From: Nocardia altamirensis NBRC 108246
GTDB lineage: Bacteria > Actinomycetota > Actinomycetes > Mycobacteriales > Mycobacteriaceae
Reading direction: 5' to 3'
NCBI RefSeq assembly: GCF_001612685.1
Contig: NZ_BDAY01000038.1
Span: forward strand, 53,193 to 117,192
Length of the DNA: 64,000 bases
The notes beneath the pieces are model-generated. The model saw only the letters and a list, made by a program, of their open reading frames with translations, did not search any database and was not told the DNA's origin. Shown here piece by piece: positions 17,024-26,241 of the stretch. Made by a program: the position numbers and the translations under genes. The number at the start of each line of letters is the position of its first letter. Position 1 is the stretch's first letter.

Positions 17024-18598
17024 TCACTCCCACTCGATGGTGCCCGGCGGCTTGCTCGTCACATCGAGGACAACCCGGTTGACCTCGGACACCTCGTTGG
17101 TGATCCGGGTGGAGATCCGCTCGAGCACCTCGTAGGGCAGCCTGGTCCAGTCGGCGGTCATCGCATCCTCGCTGGAGACCGGGCGCAGCACGATCGGATG
17201 ACCGTAAGTGCGGCCGTCGCCCTGCACGCCGACGCTGCGCACGTCCGCGAGCAACACCACCGGGCACTGCCAGATCTGCTTGTCCAGCCCGGCCGCGGTC
17301 AGCTCCTCGCGCGCGATGGCGTCGGCCTGCCGGAGCGTGGCCAATCGATCCTCGGTGACCTCACCGACGATCCGGATGGCAAGGCCTGGCCCGGGGAACG
17401 GCTGACGGGCGACGATCTCCTCCGGCAGCCCGAGCTCGCGGCCGACGGCACGCACCTCGTCCTTGAACAGCAACCGCAGCGGCTCGACCAGTTCGAACTC
17501 CAGGTCGTCCGGCAGGCCGCCGACATTGTGGTGGCTCTTGATGTTCGCGGTGCCGCTGCCGCCGCCGGATTCGACGACGTCCGGGTAGAGGGTGCCCTGC
17601 ACCAGGAATTCCACCGTCGGCGCCGCGCCGTCGCCCTGCTCGAGCACGACCTCGGACACCGCGTCCTCGAAGGAGCGAATGAACTCGCGCCCGATGACCT
17701 TGCGCTTCTCCTCGGGATCGGTGACACCCTTCAGCTCACCGAGGAACTTGTCGACCGCGTCGACGGTGACCAGCTTGGCGCCGGTCGCGGCGACGAAATC
17801 CTGCTGCACCTGCTCGCGCTCGCCAGCCCTCAGCAGGCCGTGATCGACGAACACACAGGTCAGCCGGTCGCCGATGGCGCGCTGCACCAGCGCGGCGGCC
17901 ACCGCGGAGTCGACGCCACCGGACAGCCCGCAGATCGCGTGCCCGTCACCGATCTGCTCGCGCACCGCGGTGACCAGCGAGTCGGCGATATTGGCCGGGG
18001 TCCAGGTGGCGCGGATGCCGGCGAGCTCGTGCAGGAACCGGCTGAGCACCTGCTGCCCGTGCGGCGAGTGCAGGACCTCAGGGTGGTACTGCACGCCGGC
18101 CAGGCGACGTTCCCGATCCTCGAACGCGGCGACCGGTGCGCCCGCGGTGGTGCCGGTGACCTCGAAACCGGCCGGAGCGTCGGTGACCGCGTCGCCGTGG
18201 CTCATCCAGACCGGTTGGATGGTCGGCAGGCCGCCGTGCAGCAGGCCGCCATCGATGTTGATCTCGGTGCGGCCGTACTCGCGCGTTCCGGTGTGCGCGA
18301 CCGTGCCGCCGAGCGCCTGCGCCATCGCCTGGAAGCCGTAGCAAATGCCGAAGACCGGGATGCCGAGATCGAACAGGCGCGGGTCCAATTGCGGTGCGCC
18401 CTCGGCATACACGCTCGACGGGCCGCCGGAAAGAATCACCGCGAGTGGCTGCTTCTCGGCAATCTCCTCGACCGTGGTGGTGTGCGGAATCACCTCGGAG
18501 AACACACTGGATTCACGGACTCGCCGCGCGATCAGCTGGGCGTATTGCGCGCCGAAATCGACGACGAGGACCGGTCTCTGTGTTTGCGCCACCGGCAC
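17024..18598 (-). CDS. guaA: GMP synthase (glutamine-hydrolysing)
   Basis: A 524-residue enzyme that converts XMP to GMP with ATP and glutamine. The N-terminal class I glutamine amidotransferase domain has the nucleophile Cys in GICYGFQ and the His-x-Glu pair in YHPEV. The ATP pyrophosphatase domain starts with the P-loop GLSGGVDSAVAAAL, and the C-terminal dimerisation domain ends with PPGTIEWE, the usual GuaA ending. Start GTG 18598 is annotated, with a second GTG two codons inside. The gene sits close to imuA'-imuB and guaB3-guaB2 as in M. tuberculosis, and stops in front of the terminator at 16975-17005. Confidence 0.97.
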   Translation of the reverse strand: MPVAQTQRPVLVVDFGAQYAQLIARRVRESSVFSEVIPHTTTVEEIAEKQPLAVILSGGPSSVYAEGAPQLDPRLFDLGIPVFGICYGFQAMAQALGGTVAHTGTREYGRTEINIDGGLLHGGLPTIQPVWMSHGDAVTDAPAGFEVTGTTAGAPVAAFEDRERRLAGVQYHPEVLHSPHGQQVLSRFLHELAGIRATWTPANIADSLVTAVREQIGDGHAICGLSGGVDSAVAAALVQRAIGDRLTCVFVDHGLLRAGEREQVQQDFVAATGAKLVTVDAVDKFLGELKGVTDPEEKRKVIGREFIRSFEDAVSEVVLEQGDGAAPTVEFLVQGTLYPDVVESGGGSGTANIKSHHNVGGLPDDLEFELVEPLRLLFKDEVRAVGRELGLPEEIVARQPFPGPGLAIRIVGEVTEDRLATLRQADAIAREELTAAGLDKQIWQCPVVLLADVRSVGVQGDGRTYGHPIVLRPVSSEDAMTADWTRLPYEVLERISTRITNEVSEVNRVVLDVTSKPPGTIEWE

Positions 18599-18727
18599 AG
18601 TTTAGTGAGCGCGCTTTGTGGCAGAACCATCGGCACAGCACCTCGGTCGCGGCCGGCTCCAGCAAGCAATGAGACGAGCCAGCAAATCCCACCGCGCGCC
18701 CCCGTGCCGCTGGTTATCCTCGTGCTC

Positions 18728-19528
18728 GTGCCATTCGCCCGCGCGATCGACGCCGACATCCACTACGAGGACAGCGGCGGGAGCGGCCCGGTGGTGCTGC
18801 TAGCACATGAATTCTTCATGGACCGGACGATGTTCGCGGCTCAGATGGCCGCGCTGGCACCGGAATTCCGGATCGTCTCCTGGGATGCCCGCGGGCACGG
18901 GCGCACCAGGGACGAGGGACTGCCCTTCACCTATTGGACCGCGGCCCGCGACGCGTTGACCGTGCTCGACCACCTCGGTGCCGAGCACGCCGTCGTCGGC
19001 GGCACGGCGCAAGGGGGCTTCACCGCGTTGCGCACCGCCCTCATCGCGCCGGAACGGGTGTCTGCGTTGATCCTGATCAGCACCGAGGCCAACGGTCCGA
19101 CACCCGAGCAGTCCGACGCCACGCACAAGTTCCTCGACGAGTGGTACGACGACGGCTCCCGCCAGCGGGCGGCCCACCAGCTGGCATCCTGGTTGATCGG
19201 CGACGACAACTGGTTCCGCACCATCTGGACCACCCGCTGGCTGCTTCGCGACTGCCGTGGCATCGAGGTCGCGGCGGGCTGCCTGCTCAGCCGCGATTCG
19301 GTGCTGGAGCGGCTGTCCGAAATCACCTGTCCCGCCTTGGTGATTCATGCCACGGACAGCGGCATCCCGCCCGATCGCGCCAAACAGCTGACCGAAGGCC
19401 TCACCGGCGCAAGCTATGTCGAGATCGCCGGTGCCCGCCTCGCGGTCACCATGACGCATCCCGACCCGGTGAACACCGCCATCCGGCGGTTCCTGCGCGA
19501 GCGGGTCACCCCGACCCACGCCCGCTGA
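18728..19528 (+). CDS. Alpha/beta-hydrolase-fold protein lacking the nucleophile
   Basis: A 266-residue protein clearly of the alpha/beta-hydrolase fold (VVLLAHEFFMDRTMF near the oxyanion hole, SWDARGHGRT, ALVIHATDSG near the acid position). At the nucleophile elbow the sequence is GGTAQGG, with Ala (codon GCG) where Ser is expected. Near the C-terminus the usual GxGH is GARLA, so the catalytic His is absent as well. The fold is intact and the frame is open, so this is a protein that has lost hydrolase activity rather than a decayed gene. The start is GTG 18728; in-frame upstream GTG codons (for example 18722) are alternatives. It is divergent from guaA and ends 18 bp before the guaB3 stop. 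A binding or regulatory role is speculation. Confidence 0.82.
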   Translation: MPFARAIDADIHYEDSGGSGPVVLLAHEFFMDRTMFAAQMAALAPEFRIVSWDARGHGRTRDEGLPFTYWTAARDALTVLDHLGAEHAVVGGTAQGGFTALRTALIAPERVSALILISTEANGPTPEQSDATHKFLDEWYDDGSRQRAAHQLASWLIGDDNWFRTIWTTRWLLRDCRGIEVAAGCLLSRDSVLERLSEITCPALVIHATDSGIPPDRAKQLTEGLTGASYVEIAGARLAVTMTHPDPVNTAIRRFLRERVTPTHAR

Positions 19529-19546
19529 GCGGCAGTGCCGTGCGGC

Positions 19547-20701
19547 TCACGCACGGACGCTGAGGCCGACCTTCTGGAATTCCTTGAGGTCGGAGTAGCC
19601 CGCCTTCGCCATCGAGCGGCGCAGACCACCAACGAGATTCAGCGAACCGAACGGATCGTCGGAGGGGCCGAACAGCACCTGCTCCAGGCTGGGGCGCACC
19701 GCGTCGCCGTTGCCCTCCTCCAGCTCCCAGTCGACGCCGAGCAGCGAGCCACGCGGCACCGAGGGATGCGCGGCGGCCGACGGCCAGTACCAGCCGCGGC
19801 CGGGCGCCTCGGCAGCAACGGCCAGCGGCACCCCGAGCATCGCGGCATCCGCACCGCAGGCGATCGCCTTGGCCAGCTGGCCGGAGGTCTCGATGTCACC
19901 GTCCGCGATGACGTGCACGTAGCGCCCGCCGGTCTCGTCCAGGTAGTCGCGGCGCGCGGCGGCGGCATCGGCGATGGCGGTGGCCATCGGCACGCCGATG
20001 CCGAGCACCTCCCTGGTGGTGGTCGCGCCGGGGAACGAGCCGTAGCCGACGATGACGCCTGCCGCCCCGGTGCGCATCAGGTGCAGCGCGGTCCGATGAT
20101 CGCTGACGCCGCCCGCGACCACGGGCACGTCGAGCTCGGCGATAAAGGTCTTGAGGTTCAACGGTTCTCCGTCGCCGACGTGCTCGGCGGAGATGATGGT
20201 GCCGTGCACCACCAGCAGGTCGACGCCGGCCTGCACCAGCGCGGGCGTGAGCGCGCGGGCGTTCTGCGGGCTCACCCGGACCGCGGTGGTCACGCCTGCC
20301 GCGCGCACCTGCGCGACGGCGGCGGCGAGCAGCTCCGGCTGCATGGGCGCGGCGTGCAGCTCTTGCAGCAGCGAGACCGCCCGCTCGTAGCCGCCCTTGC
20401 CGACGAGCTCGAGCAGCTGGTCGATCTTCGCGGCGACATCCGCGTGCCTGGCCCACAGACCCTCGCCGTTGATGACGCCGAGGCCGCCGAGCCGTCCGAG
20501 CTCGATGGCGAACTCCGGCGACACCAGCGCGTCGGTCGGGTGCGCGAGGAACGGGATCTCGAAGCGGTAGGCGTCGAGCTGCCAGGACAGCGACACCTGC
20601 TTCGACGAGCGGGTCCGGCGCGAGGGAACGATGTCGATATCGTCCAGCTCATAGGTACGCCGGGCGGTCCGGCCCATGCCGATCTCGACCATGTCGCGCA
20701 C
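19547..20701 (-). CDS. guaB3: GuaB3 family IMP dehydrogenase-like protein
   Basis: A 384-residue member of the GuaB3 subgroup of the IMP dehydrogenase/GMP reductase family, a TIM-barrel fold without CBS domains. The N-terminal block MVEIGMGRTARRTYELDD is the typical GuaB3 beginning, and VIADGDIETSGQLAKAIACG is the phosphate-binding loop region. Its exact reaction is debated in actinobacteria, where GuaB2 carries the essential IMPDH activity. The start is GTG 20701, with AAGGAG 8 bp before it. It lies downstream of guaB2 on the same strand after a 418-bp gap, so it probably has its own promoter. Confidence 0.93.
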   Translation of the reverse strand: MRDMVEIGMGRTARRTYELDDIDIVPSRRTRSSKQVSLSWQLDAYRFEIPFLAHPTDALVSPEFAIELGRLGGLGVINGEGLWARHADVAAKIDQLLELVGKGGYERAVSLLQELHAAPMQPELLAAAVAQVRAAGVTTAVRVSPQNARALTPALVQAGVDLLVVHGTIISAEHVGDGEPLNLKTFIAELDVPVVAGGVSDHRTALHLMRTGAAGVIVGYGSFPGATTTREVLGIGVPMATAIADAAAARRDYLDETGGRYVHVIADGDIETSGQLAKAIACGADAAMLGVPLAVAAEAPGRGWYWPSAAAHPSVPRGSLLGVDWELEEGNGDAVRPSLEQVLFGPSDDPFGSLNLVGGLRRSMAKAGYSDLKEFQKVGLSVRA

Positions 20702-21119
20702 GTCTGTACTCCTTGCTGTGTTGGTTTGCCGCGCCGGTGGCACGGCGTGTTCGGGCCCCTCGGCCGCGCGTCCAGGCAGTCGGCACGCGCGACACCGTCG
20801 CATCCGTGTCGACCACCCGGCTGGTCTGTCTGTCGCGCGTTCGCGCGGCGTTCGTCCGCCGACCGCGCGTGCACGCGGCAGCAAGTGCCGACCGCGCCCT
20901 CGCACGGCAGCAACTGCCGACCGCGCCTGCACGCGGACGCCAGACGGGCCGCTAACGATCGCTCGCGACACTCGCTCCGGGGGTTACCTCGCGATGGCAA
21001 GCCTGACCGACTCATCTCGGCCCTCGGTCACCTGCCCCGAAGGGCCCCACGTTGTTCGGGGTCGCCGACCAGCTCAATCATGCACGGACTGGGCGGTCCT
21101 GTACACGACCGCCGACCGG
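20702..21119. other. Intergenic region between guaB2 and guaB3, with a short tandem repeat
   Basis: 418 bp without a recognisable gene. Translated frames look like GC-driven noise. It should hold the guaB3 promoter. A 29-bp unit is repeated almost three times at 20858-20938. Confidence 0.6.
20858..20938. repeat. 29-bp tandem repeat upstream of guaB3
   Basis: Two full units (20858-20886 and 20887-20915) and most of a third, each starting GCCGACCGCGC and ending GGCAGCAA(G/C)T, differ at a few positions. The array lies about 160 bp upstream of the guaB3 start, in the region where its leader or promoter must be. Confidence 0.7.
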
Positions 21120-22664
21120 CTAGCCGCGACCAGTGTAGTTAGGGGCCTCGACGGTCATCGTGATGTCGTGCGGGTGGCTCTCTTTGAGGCCCGCCGCGGT
21201 GATCTGCACGAACTGGGCGTTCTGCAGGTGCGCGATCGACTGCGAACCGGTGTAGCCCATGGCCGCGCGCAGGCCGCCGACGAGTTGATGGATGACCTGG
21301 TTGACCGGGCCGCGGAACGGCACCCTGCCCTCGATGCCCTCGGGCACCAGCTTGTCCTCGGCGAGCACGTCGTCCTGGAAGTAGCGGTCCTTGGAGAAGG
21401 ACTTGGCCTGGCCGCGGCCCTGCATCGCGCCGAGCGAACCCATGCCGCGATAGCTCTTGAACTGCTTGCCGCCCACCAGGATCAGCTCGCCCGGCGATTC
21501 GGCGGTGCCTGCGAGCAGCGAGCCGAGCATCACGGTGGACGCGCCGGCGGCGATCGCCTTGGCAAGATCGCCGGAGAACTGGATGCCGCCGTCGGCGATC
21601 ACCGGAACACCGGCGGGCTTGCACGCGGCGACGGCCTCGAGGATCGCGGTGATCTGCGGCGCGCCGACACCGGCGACCACGCGGGTGGTGCAGATGGAGC
21701 CGGGACCGACACCGACCTTCACCGCGTCCGCGCCCGCCTCGACCAGCGCGGCAGCGCCCGCCCGCGTCGCGACGTTGCCGCCGACGATCTGGATGCGGTC
21801 GCCGACCTCGGCCTTGACCTTGGTGACCATCTCCAGCACCCGCACCTGGTGGCCGTGCGCGGTGTCGACGATGAGCACGTCGACCCCCGCGTCGGCCAGT
21901 GTCATAGCGCGCGACCAGGAGTCGTCACCGGTGCCGATCGCGGCGCCGACCAGCAGCCTGCCGTCCCGGTCCTTGGTGGCGTTCGGGTACTGATCGGTCT
22001 TGACGAAGTCCTTGACGGTGATCAGGCCGCGGAGCCTGCCGTTGCCGTCGACGATGGGCAGCTTCTCGATCTTGTGCCTGCGCAGCAGGCCGAGCGCGGC
22101 CTCGGCGGTGACACCCTCCTGCGCGGTGATCAGCGGCGCCTTGGTCATCACCTCTTCGACCCTGCGGTTCTGATCGACCTCGAAGCGCATGTCGCGGTTG
22201 GTGATGATGCCCACAAGGGCGCCGACCTCGTCCACCACCGGCAGGCCGGAGATGCGGAATCGGGCGCACATGGCGTCGACATCGGCGAGGGTGTCCGACG
22301 GACGACAGGTCACCGGGTCGGTCACCATGCCTGCCTCGGAGCGCTTCACGGTCTCCACCTGCGCGGCCTGATCGGCGGCGGACAGGTTGCGGTGCAGCAC
22401 ACCCATGCCGCCCGCGCGTGCCATCGAGATGGCCATCCGCGCCTCGGTGACCGTGTCCATCGCCGAACTGACCAGCGGGGTCCGCAGCCGGATCTCCCTC
22501 GTCAACTGGCTGGAGGTCTCGACAGAGCTTGGGATGAGATCCGAGGCGGCGGGCAACAACAACACATCGTCGAATGTGAGGCCGAGCATGGCGATCTTGT
22601 TCGGATCGTCACCACCCGTAGGTGGGCGGACAGCCGTGCGTTCGCCCGATACGGGATTACTCAT
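21120..22664 (-). CDS. guaB2: IMP dehydrogenase GuaB2
   Basis: A 514-residue IMP dehydrogenase that oxidises IMP to XMP with NAD+, the committed step of guanine nucleotide synthesis. The N-terminal barrel starts with LTFDDVLLLPA, two CBS domains interrupt it (MVTDPVTCRPSDTL, VMTKAPLITAQEG), and the active-site loop has the catalytic Cys in GVGPGSICTTRVV. The phosphate site is IADGGIQFSGDLAKA. The start at ATG 22664 follows a strong AGGAGGGG site; the longer open frame upstream is not homologous. It is divergent from the DUF5319 gene, as Rv3411c is from Rv3412. Confidence 0.97.
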   Translation of the reverse strand: MSNPVSGERTAVRPPTGGDDPNKIAMLGLTFDDVLLLPAASDLIPSSVETSSQLTREIRLRTPLVSSAMDTVTEARMAISMARAGGMGVLHRNLSAADQAAQVETVKRSEAGMVTDPVTCRPSDTLADVDAMCARFRISGLPVVDEVGALVGIITNRDMRFEVDQNRRVEEVMTKAPLITAQEGVTAEAALGLLRRHKIEKLPIVDGNGRLRGLITVKDFVKTDQYPNATKDRDGRLLVGAAIGTGDDSWSRAMTLADAGVDVLIVDTAHGHQVRVLEMVTKVKAEVGDRIQIVGGNVATRAGAAALVEAGADAVKVGVGPGSICTTRVVAGVGAPQITAILEAVAACKPAGVPVIADGGIQFSGDLAKAIAAGASTVMLGSLLAGTAESPGELILVGGKQFKSYRGMGSLGAMQGRGQAKSFSKDRYFQDDVLAEDKLVPEGIEGRVPFRGPVNQVIHQLVGGLRAAMGYTGSQSIAHLQNAQFVQITAAGLKESHPHDITMTVEAPNYTGRG

Positions 22665-22934
22665 TCGGATCGACCCCTCCTGGACGTCGACAGCGACCGG
22701 CGCCGGGGTCTCCGGCGCCGCGCGCAGCTGATGGGATGGACTGGTGGCTCCGGGAATCGTGTCGGGTGCTCGCCGAAGCCTGACACCATGGTATCTGTCC
22801 CGCAAACTCATCGGTGCAGTGAGCCCACCGGGGGTTGGCCGGGAGGCGTAGCCGACCCGCAGTGGGCGAGCACCGGCGAAACTTGCGGCCTCCATAGCTG
22901 GCGCAGACCACCCTGTTCTGCGTACCGTGGGGAT

Positions 22935-23348
22935 GTGCGTGACCATCTACCACCTGGCTTGCCGCCGGATCCGTTCGCCGGAGACCCCTCCGACCCGTCC
23001 GCCGCGCTCGACGCCATCGAGCCCGGTGAGCCGCTGGATCCCCACGAGCGCCTCGCGGTCGAGGAAGATCTCGCCGATCTCGCGGTCTACGAGGCCCTAC
23101 TAGCCCACCGCGGTATCCGCGGTCTCGTTGTCAGCTGCGAAGACTGTCGGCAGGACCACTACCACGACTGGGACATGTTGCGCGCCAACCTGCTTCAGCT
23201 ATTGGTCGACGGCACGGTGCGCCCGCACGAGCCCGCCTACGATCCGACGCCGGAAGCGTACGTCACCTGGGACTACTGCAGGGGATACGCGGATGCCTCG
23301 ATGAACGAGGCCTTCCACGGCGACGGATTCGACGGGTTCGACAACTGA
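22935..23348 (+). CDS. DUF5319 family protein (Rv3412-like)
   Basis: A 137-residue acidic protein matching the DUF5319 family in position and sequence style: a Pro/Asp-rich N-terminus (PPGLPPDPFAGDP), a helical middle (ERLAVEEDLADLAVYEAL), a short Cys pair (SCEDCRQDH) with a following His, and an aromatic C-terminal block (TWDYCRGYADASMNEAF). The CxxC with nearby His and Cys could bind a metal, but this is not shown. The start is GTG 22935. It lies divergent to guaB2 and convergent to rsdA-sigD, the same arrangement as in mycobacteria. Function unknown. Confidence 0.85.
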   Translation: MRDHLPPGLPPDPFAGDPSDPSAALDAIEPGEPLDPHERLAVEEDLADLAVYEALLAHRGIRGLVVSCEDCRQDHYHDWDMLRANLLQLLVDGTVRPHEPAYDPTPEAYVTWDYCRGYADASMNEAFHGDGFDGFDN

Positions 23349-23454
23349 GGCACGTTCCACCGCAGCACTGACGCGACCCAGAGGGCTCGCGCGAGGTGTG
23401 CTATCCCGCTGTGACTTTCACCGCACCACTGTCGGAACGCCGATACCCCCGACG

Positions 23455-23486
23455 ACAGAAAACCGACCGCCATAAGGCAATCGGTT
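23455..23486 (-). terminator. Probable terminator of sigD-rsdA
   Basis: Stem AACCGA..GCC / GGC..TCGGTT at 23461-23486; on the minus strand it is followed by TTTTCTGTC. It lies 25 bp past the rsdA stop. Confidence 0.5.
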
Positions 23487-23510
23487 CATGTCTTCTTCGG
23501 GAGTTTCTTG

Positions 23511-24608
23511 TCAGCTACTCGGTGTCCCCGCCCCACCGGTCATGTGCGGGACGGCGAACGTGGTCGCCGGATTGCCTTGTGTCGGCACCCGAGTCGCGGG
23601 CACCGTCGGCGCGCCCGTACCCGTGTCCGCGGTCGGTACGACCACCGTTGGCTGTTCGGGAACAGTGGTCGGCGGCACCGGGGGTTTCTCGGGTTCCGTC
23701 GTCGGGTTGACCGTCGGCGGCGGAGTGGTCACCGGTGGCGGGGTCGTCACCGGTGGCGGCGTCGTCGGCTTGTCGTTACTCGGTGGGGTCGGGTCGGTCG
23801 GCCCGGTGGTCGGGTTGGTGCCCGTCGGGTCGACCGGCTTGGCAGGCAGCGTCGCCGAATCCTGCGGACGCGACGGCTTCACCGGTGTCGACACCGTCAC
23901 CGAAGGATCGGTCGGCAGCTTCGTGCCCTGGTTCAGTCCGTCCTGAAGCTCCGGCGGCAGCAGTGCGACGAGCTTCTGCAACTGATCCATCAGCTCGGCA
24001 TGCTTCTGCGGATTGTCGACCTGCTCCGCGTTCACCTTCGCCTGCTCCAGGCGCTGTCTGGCCTGAGTCGGGTTCTGGGCGACCAGTTTTGCCGCTTCGT
24101 CCATTTCGGAACCCGCACGCTGCACCACGGTGGTCTGGGCCTGTGCGCTGAACACGACCTCTTTGACCCCCCACAGCGGACTATCAGGATCTGCCTGATA
24201 GGTGAACGCCGTGAGACCACCGAAGACCAGCGCCAGTGCCGCCGCGGCACCGACGAGCGGCTTGACCAGCCGTAGTCGGCTGACCGGAGCCCCGATCCTT
24301 ACCTGACGTGCGCCGATCTCCTGATTGACCGCCGCGACGATCGCATCCAGATCGGGTGCATCTCGTATCGGCGGAGCGATCAGCTCCGCGCGCCAGTCCG
24401 CGAGCAATGTCGCGAGTTGATATTCCTCCGCGCTGTCGGTCCGTACCGGGCCATCGCTACCGATGGCATCGATCAGAGCATCGTCGCGGCGTACCGCTGC
24501 GATGTCGACCGGGCCGGTGTCCTCGGACGCGTCGGCGTAGGGACCGCTGTTTCGCGATCCACGTCGCGCCTTCCAGTCGCCCCGACCGCGCTCGCCATCC
24601 CTAGCCAT
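23511..24608 (-). CDS. rsdA: Anti-sigma-D factor RsdA
   Basis: A 365-residue single-pass membrane anti-sigma factor that holds SigD. The cytosolic N-terminal part contains the RsdA-type block VRRDDALIDAIGSD and TLLADWRAEL; one transmembrane helix (PLVGAAAALALVFGGLTAF) is near residues 115-135; the extracytoplasmic part is helical (ARQRLEQAKVNAEQV) and ends in a long Pro/Thr tail with TTPPPV repeats. The start at ATG 24608 overlaps the sigD stop by 8 bp, so the two are translationally coupled. The unusually long Pro/Thr tail could reach into the cell wall. In mycobacteria RsdA is degraded to release SigD; the same is inferred here. Confidence 0.9.
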   Translation of the reverse strand: MARDGERGRGDWKARRGSRNSGPYADASEDTGPVDIAAVRRDDALIDAIGSDGPVRTDSAEEYQLATLLADWRAELIAPPIRDAPDLDAIVAAVNQEIGARQVRIGAPVSRLRLVKPLVGAAAALALVFGGLTAFTYQADPDSPLWGVKEVVFSAQAQTTVVQRAGSEMDEAAKLVAQNPTQARQRLEQAKVNAEQVDNPQKHAELMDQLQKLVALLPPELQDGLNQGTKLPTDPSVTVSTPVKPSRPQDSATLPAKPVDPTGTNPTTGPTDPTPPSNDKPTTPPPVTTPPPVTTPPPTVNPTTEPEKPPVPPTTVPEQPTVVVPTADTGTGAPTVPATRVPTQGNPATTFAVPHMTGGAGTPSS

Positions 24609-25179
24609 ACATTTCACCTGCCCTCGCCACTTGAGACTTGAGTTTCGCGAGTGCCCTGTGCTGAGCCACTCGTATCGCGCCCGCCGTACTGCCCACGGCG
24701 ACTGCGGTTTCTTCGGCTGACAAACCCATGACTAGGCGCAGGATCAGGATCTCTCGATCTTTCTCGCGGAGTGTCGCAAGCAGACGGTTCATCTGCCTGC
24801 TCGTCTCCGATTCGAGAGCTCGCTGTTCTGGGCCATGGTCGGTGGATATGACATCTGGTACTTCGGCCATTGCCTCCGCCTTGTTACGGGCGGCATTGCG
24901 ATGAGCGTCGGCGACCTTGTGCGAAGCGATTCCGTAAACGAAGGCCATGAAGGGCCTGCCCTGGTCTTGATACCTGGGCAAGGCGGTCATCACGGCCAAA
25001 CAGACCTCCTGCGCAACGTCATCCGCGGAGAGCTGCCCACGCTCCGCGGCTCCGATCCGCGCGCGGCAATAACGCACCACTAGCGGGCGGACCATCTCGA
25101 GTACCTGAGCTAAAGCGGATCTGTCGCCCTGCGCAGCGGCAGCGACGGCGAGGTCCAACTCTTCGCCCGTGTTCGTCAT
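24601..25179 (-). CDS. sigD: ECF-type RNA polymerase sigma factor SigD
   Basis: A 192-residue extracytoplasmic-function sigma factor. Region 2 is seen as VVRYCRARIG ... SADDVAQEVCLAVMTALPRY, and region 4 as REKDREILILRLVMGLSAEE with the helix-turn-helix TAGAIRVAQHRALAKLK. The start at ATG 25179 gives the usual length and is preceded by AGGAA about 14 bp upstream; longer in-frame starts up to 25335 add unrelated residues. It is coupled to rsdA (8-bp overlap), the standard sigma/anti-sigma arrangement, and in mycobacteria it is tied to the stringent response. Confidence 0.94.
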   Translation of the reverse strand: MTNTGEELDLAVAAAAQGDRSALAQVLEMVRPLVVRYCRARIGAAERGQLSADDVAQEVCLAVMTALPRYQDQGRPFMAFVYGIASHKVADAHRNAARNKAEAMAEVPDVISTDHGPEQRALESETSRQMNRLLATLREKDREILILRLVMGLSAEETAVAVGSTAGAIRVAQHRALAKLKSQVARAGEMYG

Positions 25180-25368
25180 CGTCAGCGAGATTCCTGGCGT
25201 TACAAGTGGCACGGTCGGTGATGACCAGTGCTTCCGCCGAAGGGGCGGAACGGAACTAACAATAGCGACACAGCGCGCGGTGCAAGGCAACACGGGTGGC
25301 CTTGCCAGCGTGTGACCCATTAAGCGGAACTTCACTCCTCTTCAGTTCGACTGTGGACAGGCTGATGC

Positions 25369-26241
25369 TCAGTCGGCGGTTATCGGACGAAACCGCCCGC
25401 CACGTCGGGAAATGATCGCGGCACACTGCTCGGCCTCCGCCGCAGCACCCGCGGTGCCGAGCCCGGCCCGCAGCATGGCGCTGGCCCAGCGCAGCGGCAC
25501 CAGACCGTGTTCCCAACACTGGTGGGTGACCTGCTCGGCGAGTGCACGGGACCGATCGTGCTCCCCCGCCACCGCGGCGGCCGCGGCGACAAGGAGCCGG
25601 GATTTGACCTGATGCCGCACCGAAGGGCCGCGTTCGGCGAGCGCGAGCGCCGCCGCCGCATGCGCCTGTGCGGGCTCGGAAGTGCCTGCGGCGAGCGCGG
25701 TTTCAGCGCTGACCCACTGCCTGCGGAGGGCCGGCCGCCAGCCGAGCCGGTCCGGCGGCACCGCGTCATCGCCGCGGCCGAGCAGCCGCCAGGCCAGTGC
25801 CGTGCGCCCGGTGCCGAGCGCGTCGGCGGCAAGACCGGTCAGCGCGTCACCGAGCGCATCGGCGCGACTGAACGGGTAGTCGAGGCCGCCCGCCGGATCG
25901 ACCGCGCGGTCACCAAGCGACCTGGTCGTCAGCACGGCTAACGCGCGCCCGTCTAGGACGGCGGCGCGTTCGTGCCATCCGAGCTGACGCAGCAGCGACC
26001 CCTCGGTGCTGGCCGCCAGCGAAATCAGCACCGGATCCACGCTCTCGGCGTAGATAATTCGCAATTCAGCCCTGGCGGCTGCATATCGCCCTTGCCCGCC
26101 CAGAATCACCGCGCGATACCAAGAACCCAGTGCGGAGCCGGCGGCGGGCAACTCGGCAGCGGCACGGCCGGGGGTCGGCCCGAAGGCGCTCTCGGCGAGT
26201 ATCTCGATGCGGGGATCTCCGAGCGGAGCGGGCGCGAGCAC
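25369..26241 (-). CDS. Rv3415c-like TPR-style protein
   Basis: A 290-residue Ala/Leu-rich, all-helical protein in the position of Rv3415c. Repeated helical pairs (GSWYRAVILGGQGRYAAARA, AQAHAAAALALAERG, VAGEHDRSRALAEQV) suggest a TPR-like scaffold. No signal peptide or catalytic motif is present. The start is GTG 26241. It ends 190 bp before the sigD start on the same strand and could be co-transcribed with sigD-rsdA. Function unknown. Confidence 0.8.
   Translation of the reverse strand: MLAPAPLGDPRIEILAESAFGPTPGRAAAELPAAGSALGSWYRAVILGGQGRYAAARAELRIIYAESVDPVLISLAASTEGSLLRQLGWHERAAVLDGRALAVLTTRSLGDRAVDPAGGLDYPFSRADALGDALTGLAADALGTGRTALAWRLLGRGDDAVPPDRLGWRPALRRQWVSAETALAAGTSEPAQAHAAAALALAERGPSVRHQVKSRLLVAAAAAVAGEHDRSRALAEQVTHQCWEHGLVPLRWASAMLRAGLGTAGAAAEAEQCAAIISRRGGRFRPITAD

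Noticed and set aside
17198..18727. Upstream extension of the hydrolase-fold gene across guaA
   Set aside because: It is antisense to guaA; the fold starts at about 18728.
20676..22934. Extended plus-strand frame joining the DUF5319 gene to sequence over guaB2
   Set aside because: Only the part after GTG 22935 is homologous; the rest is antisense to guaB2.
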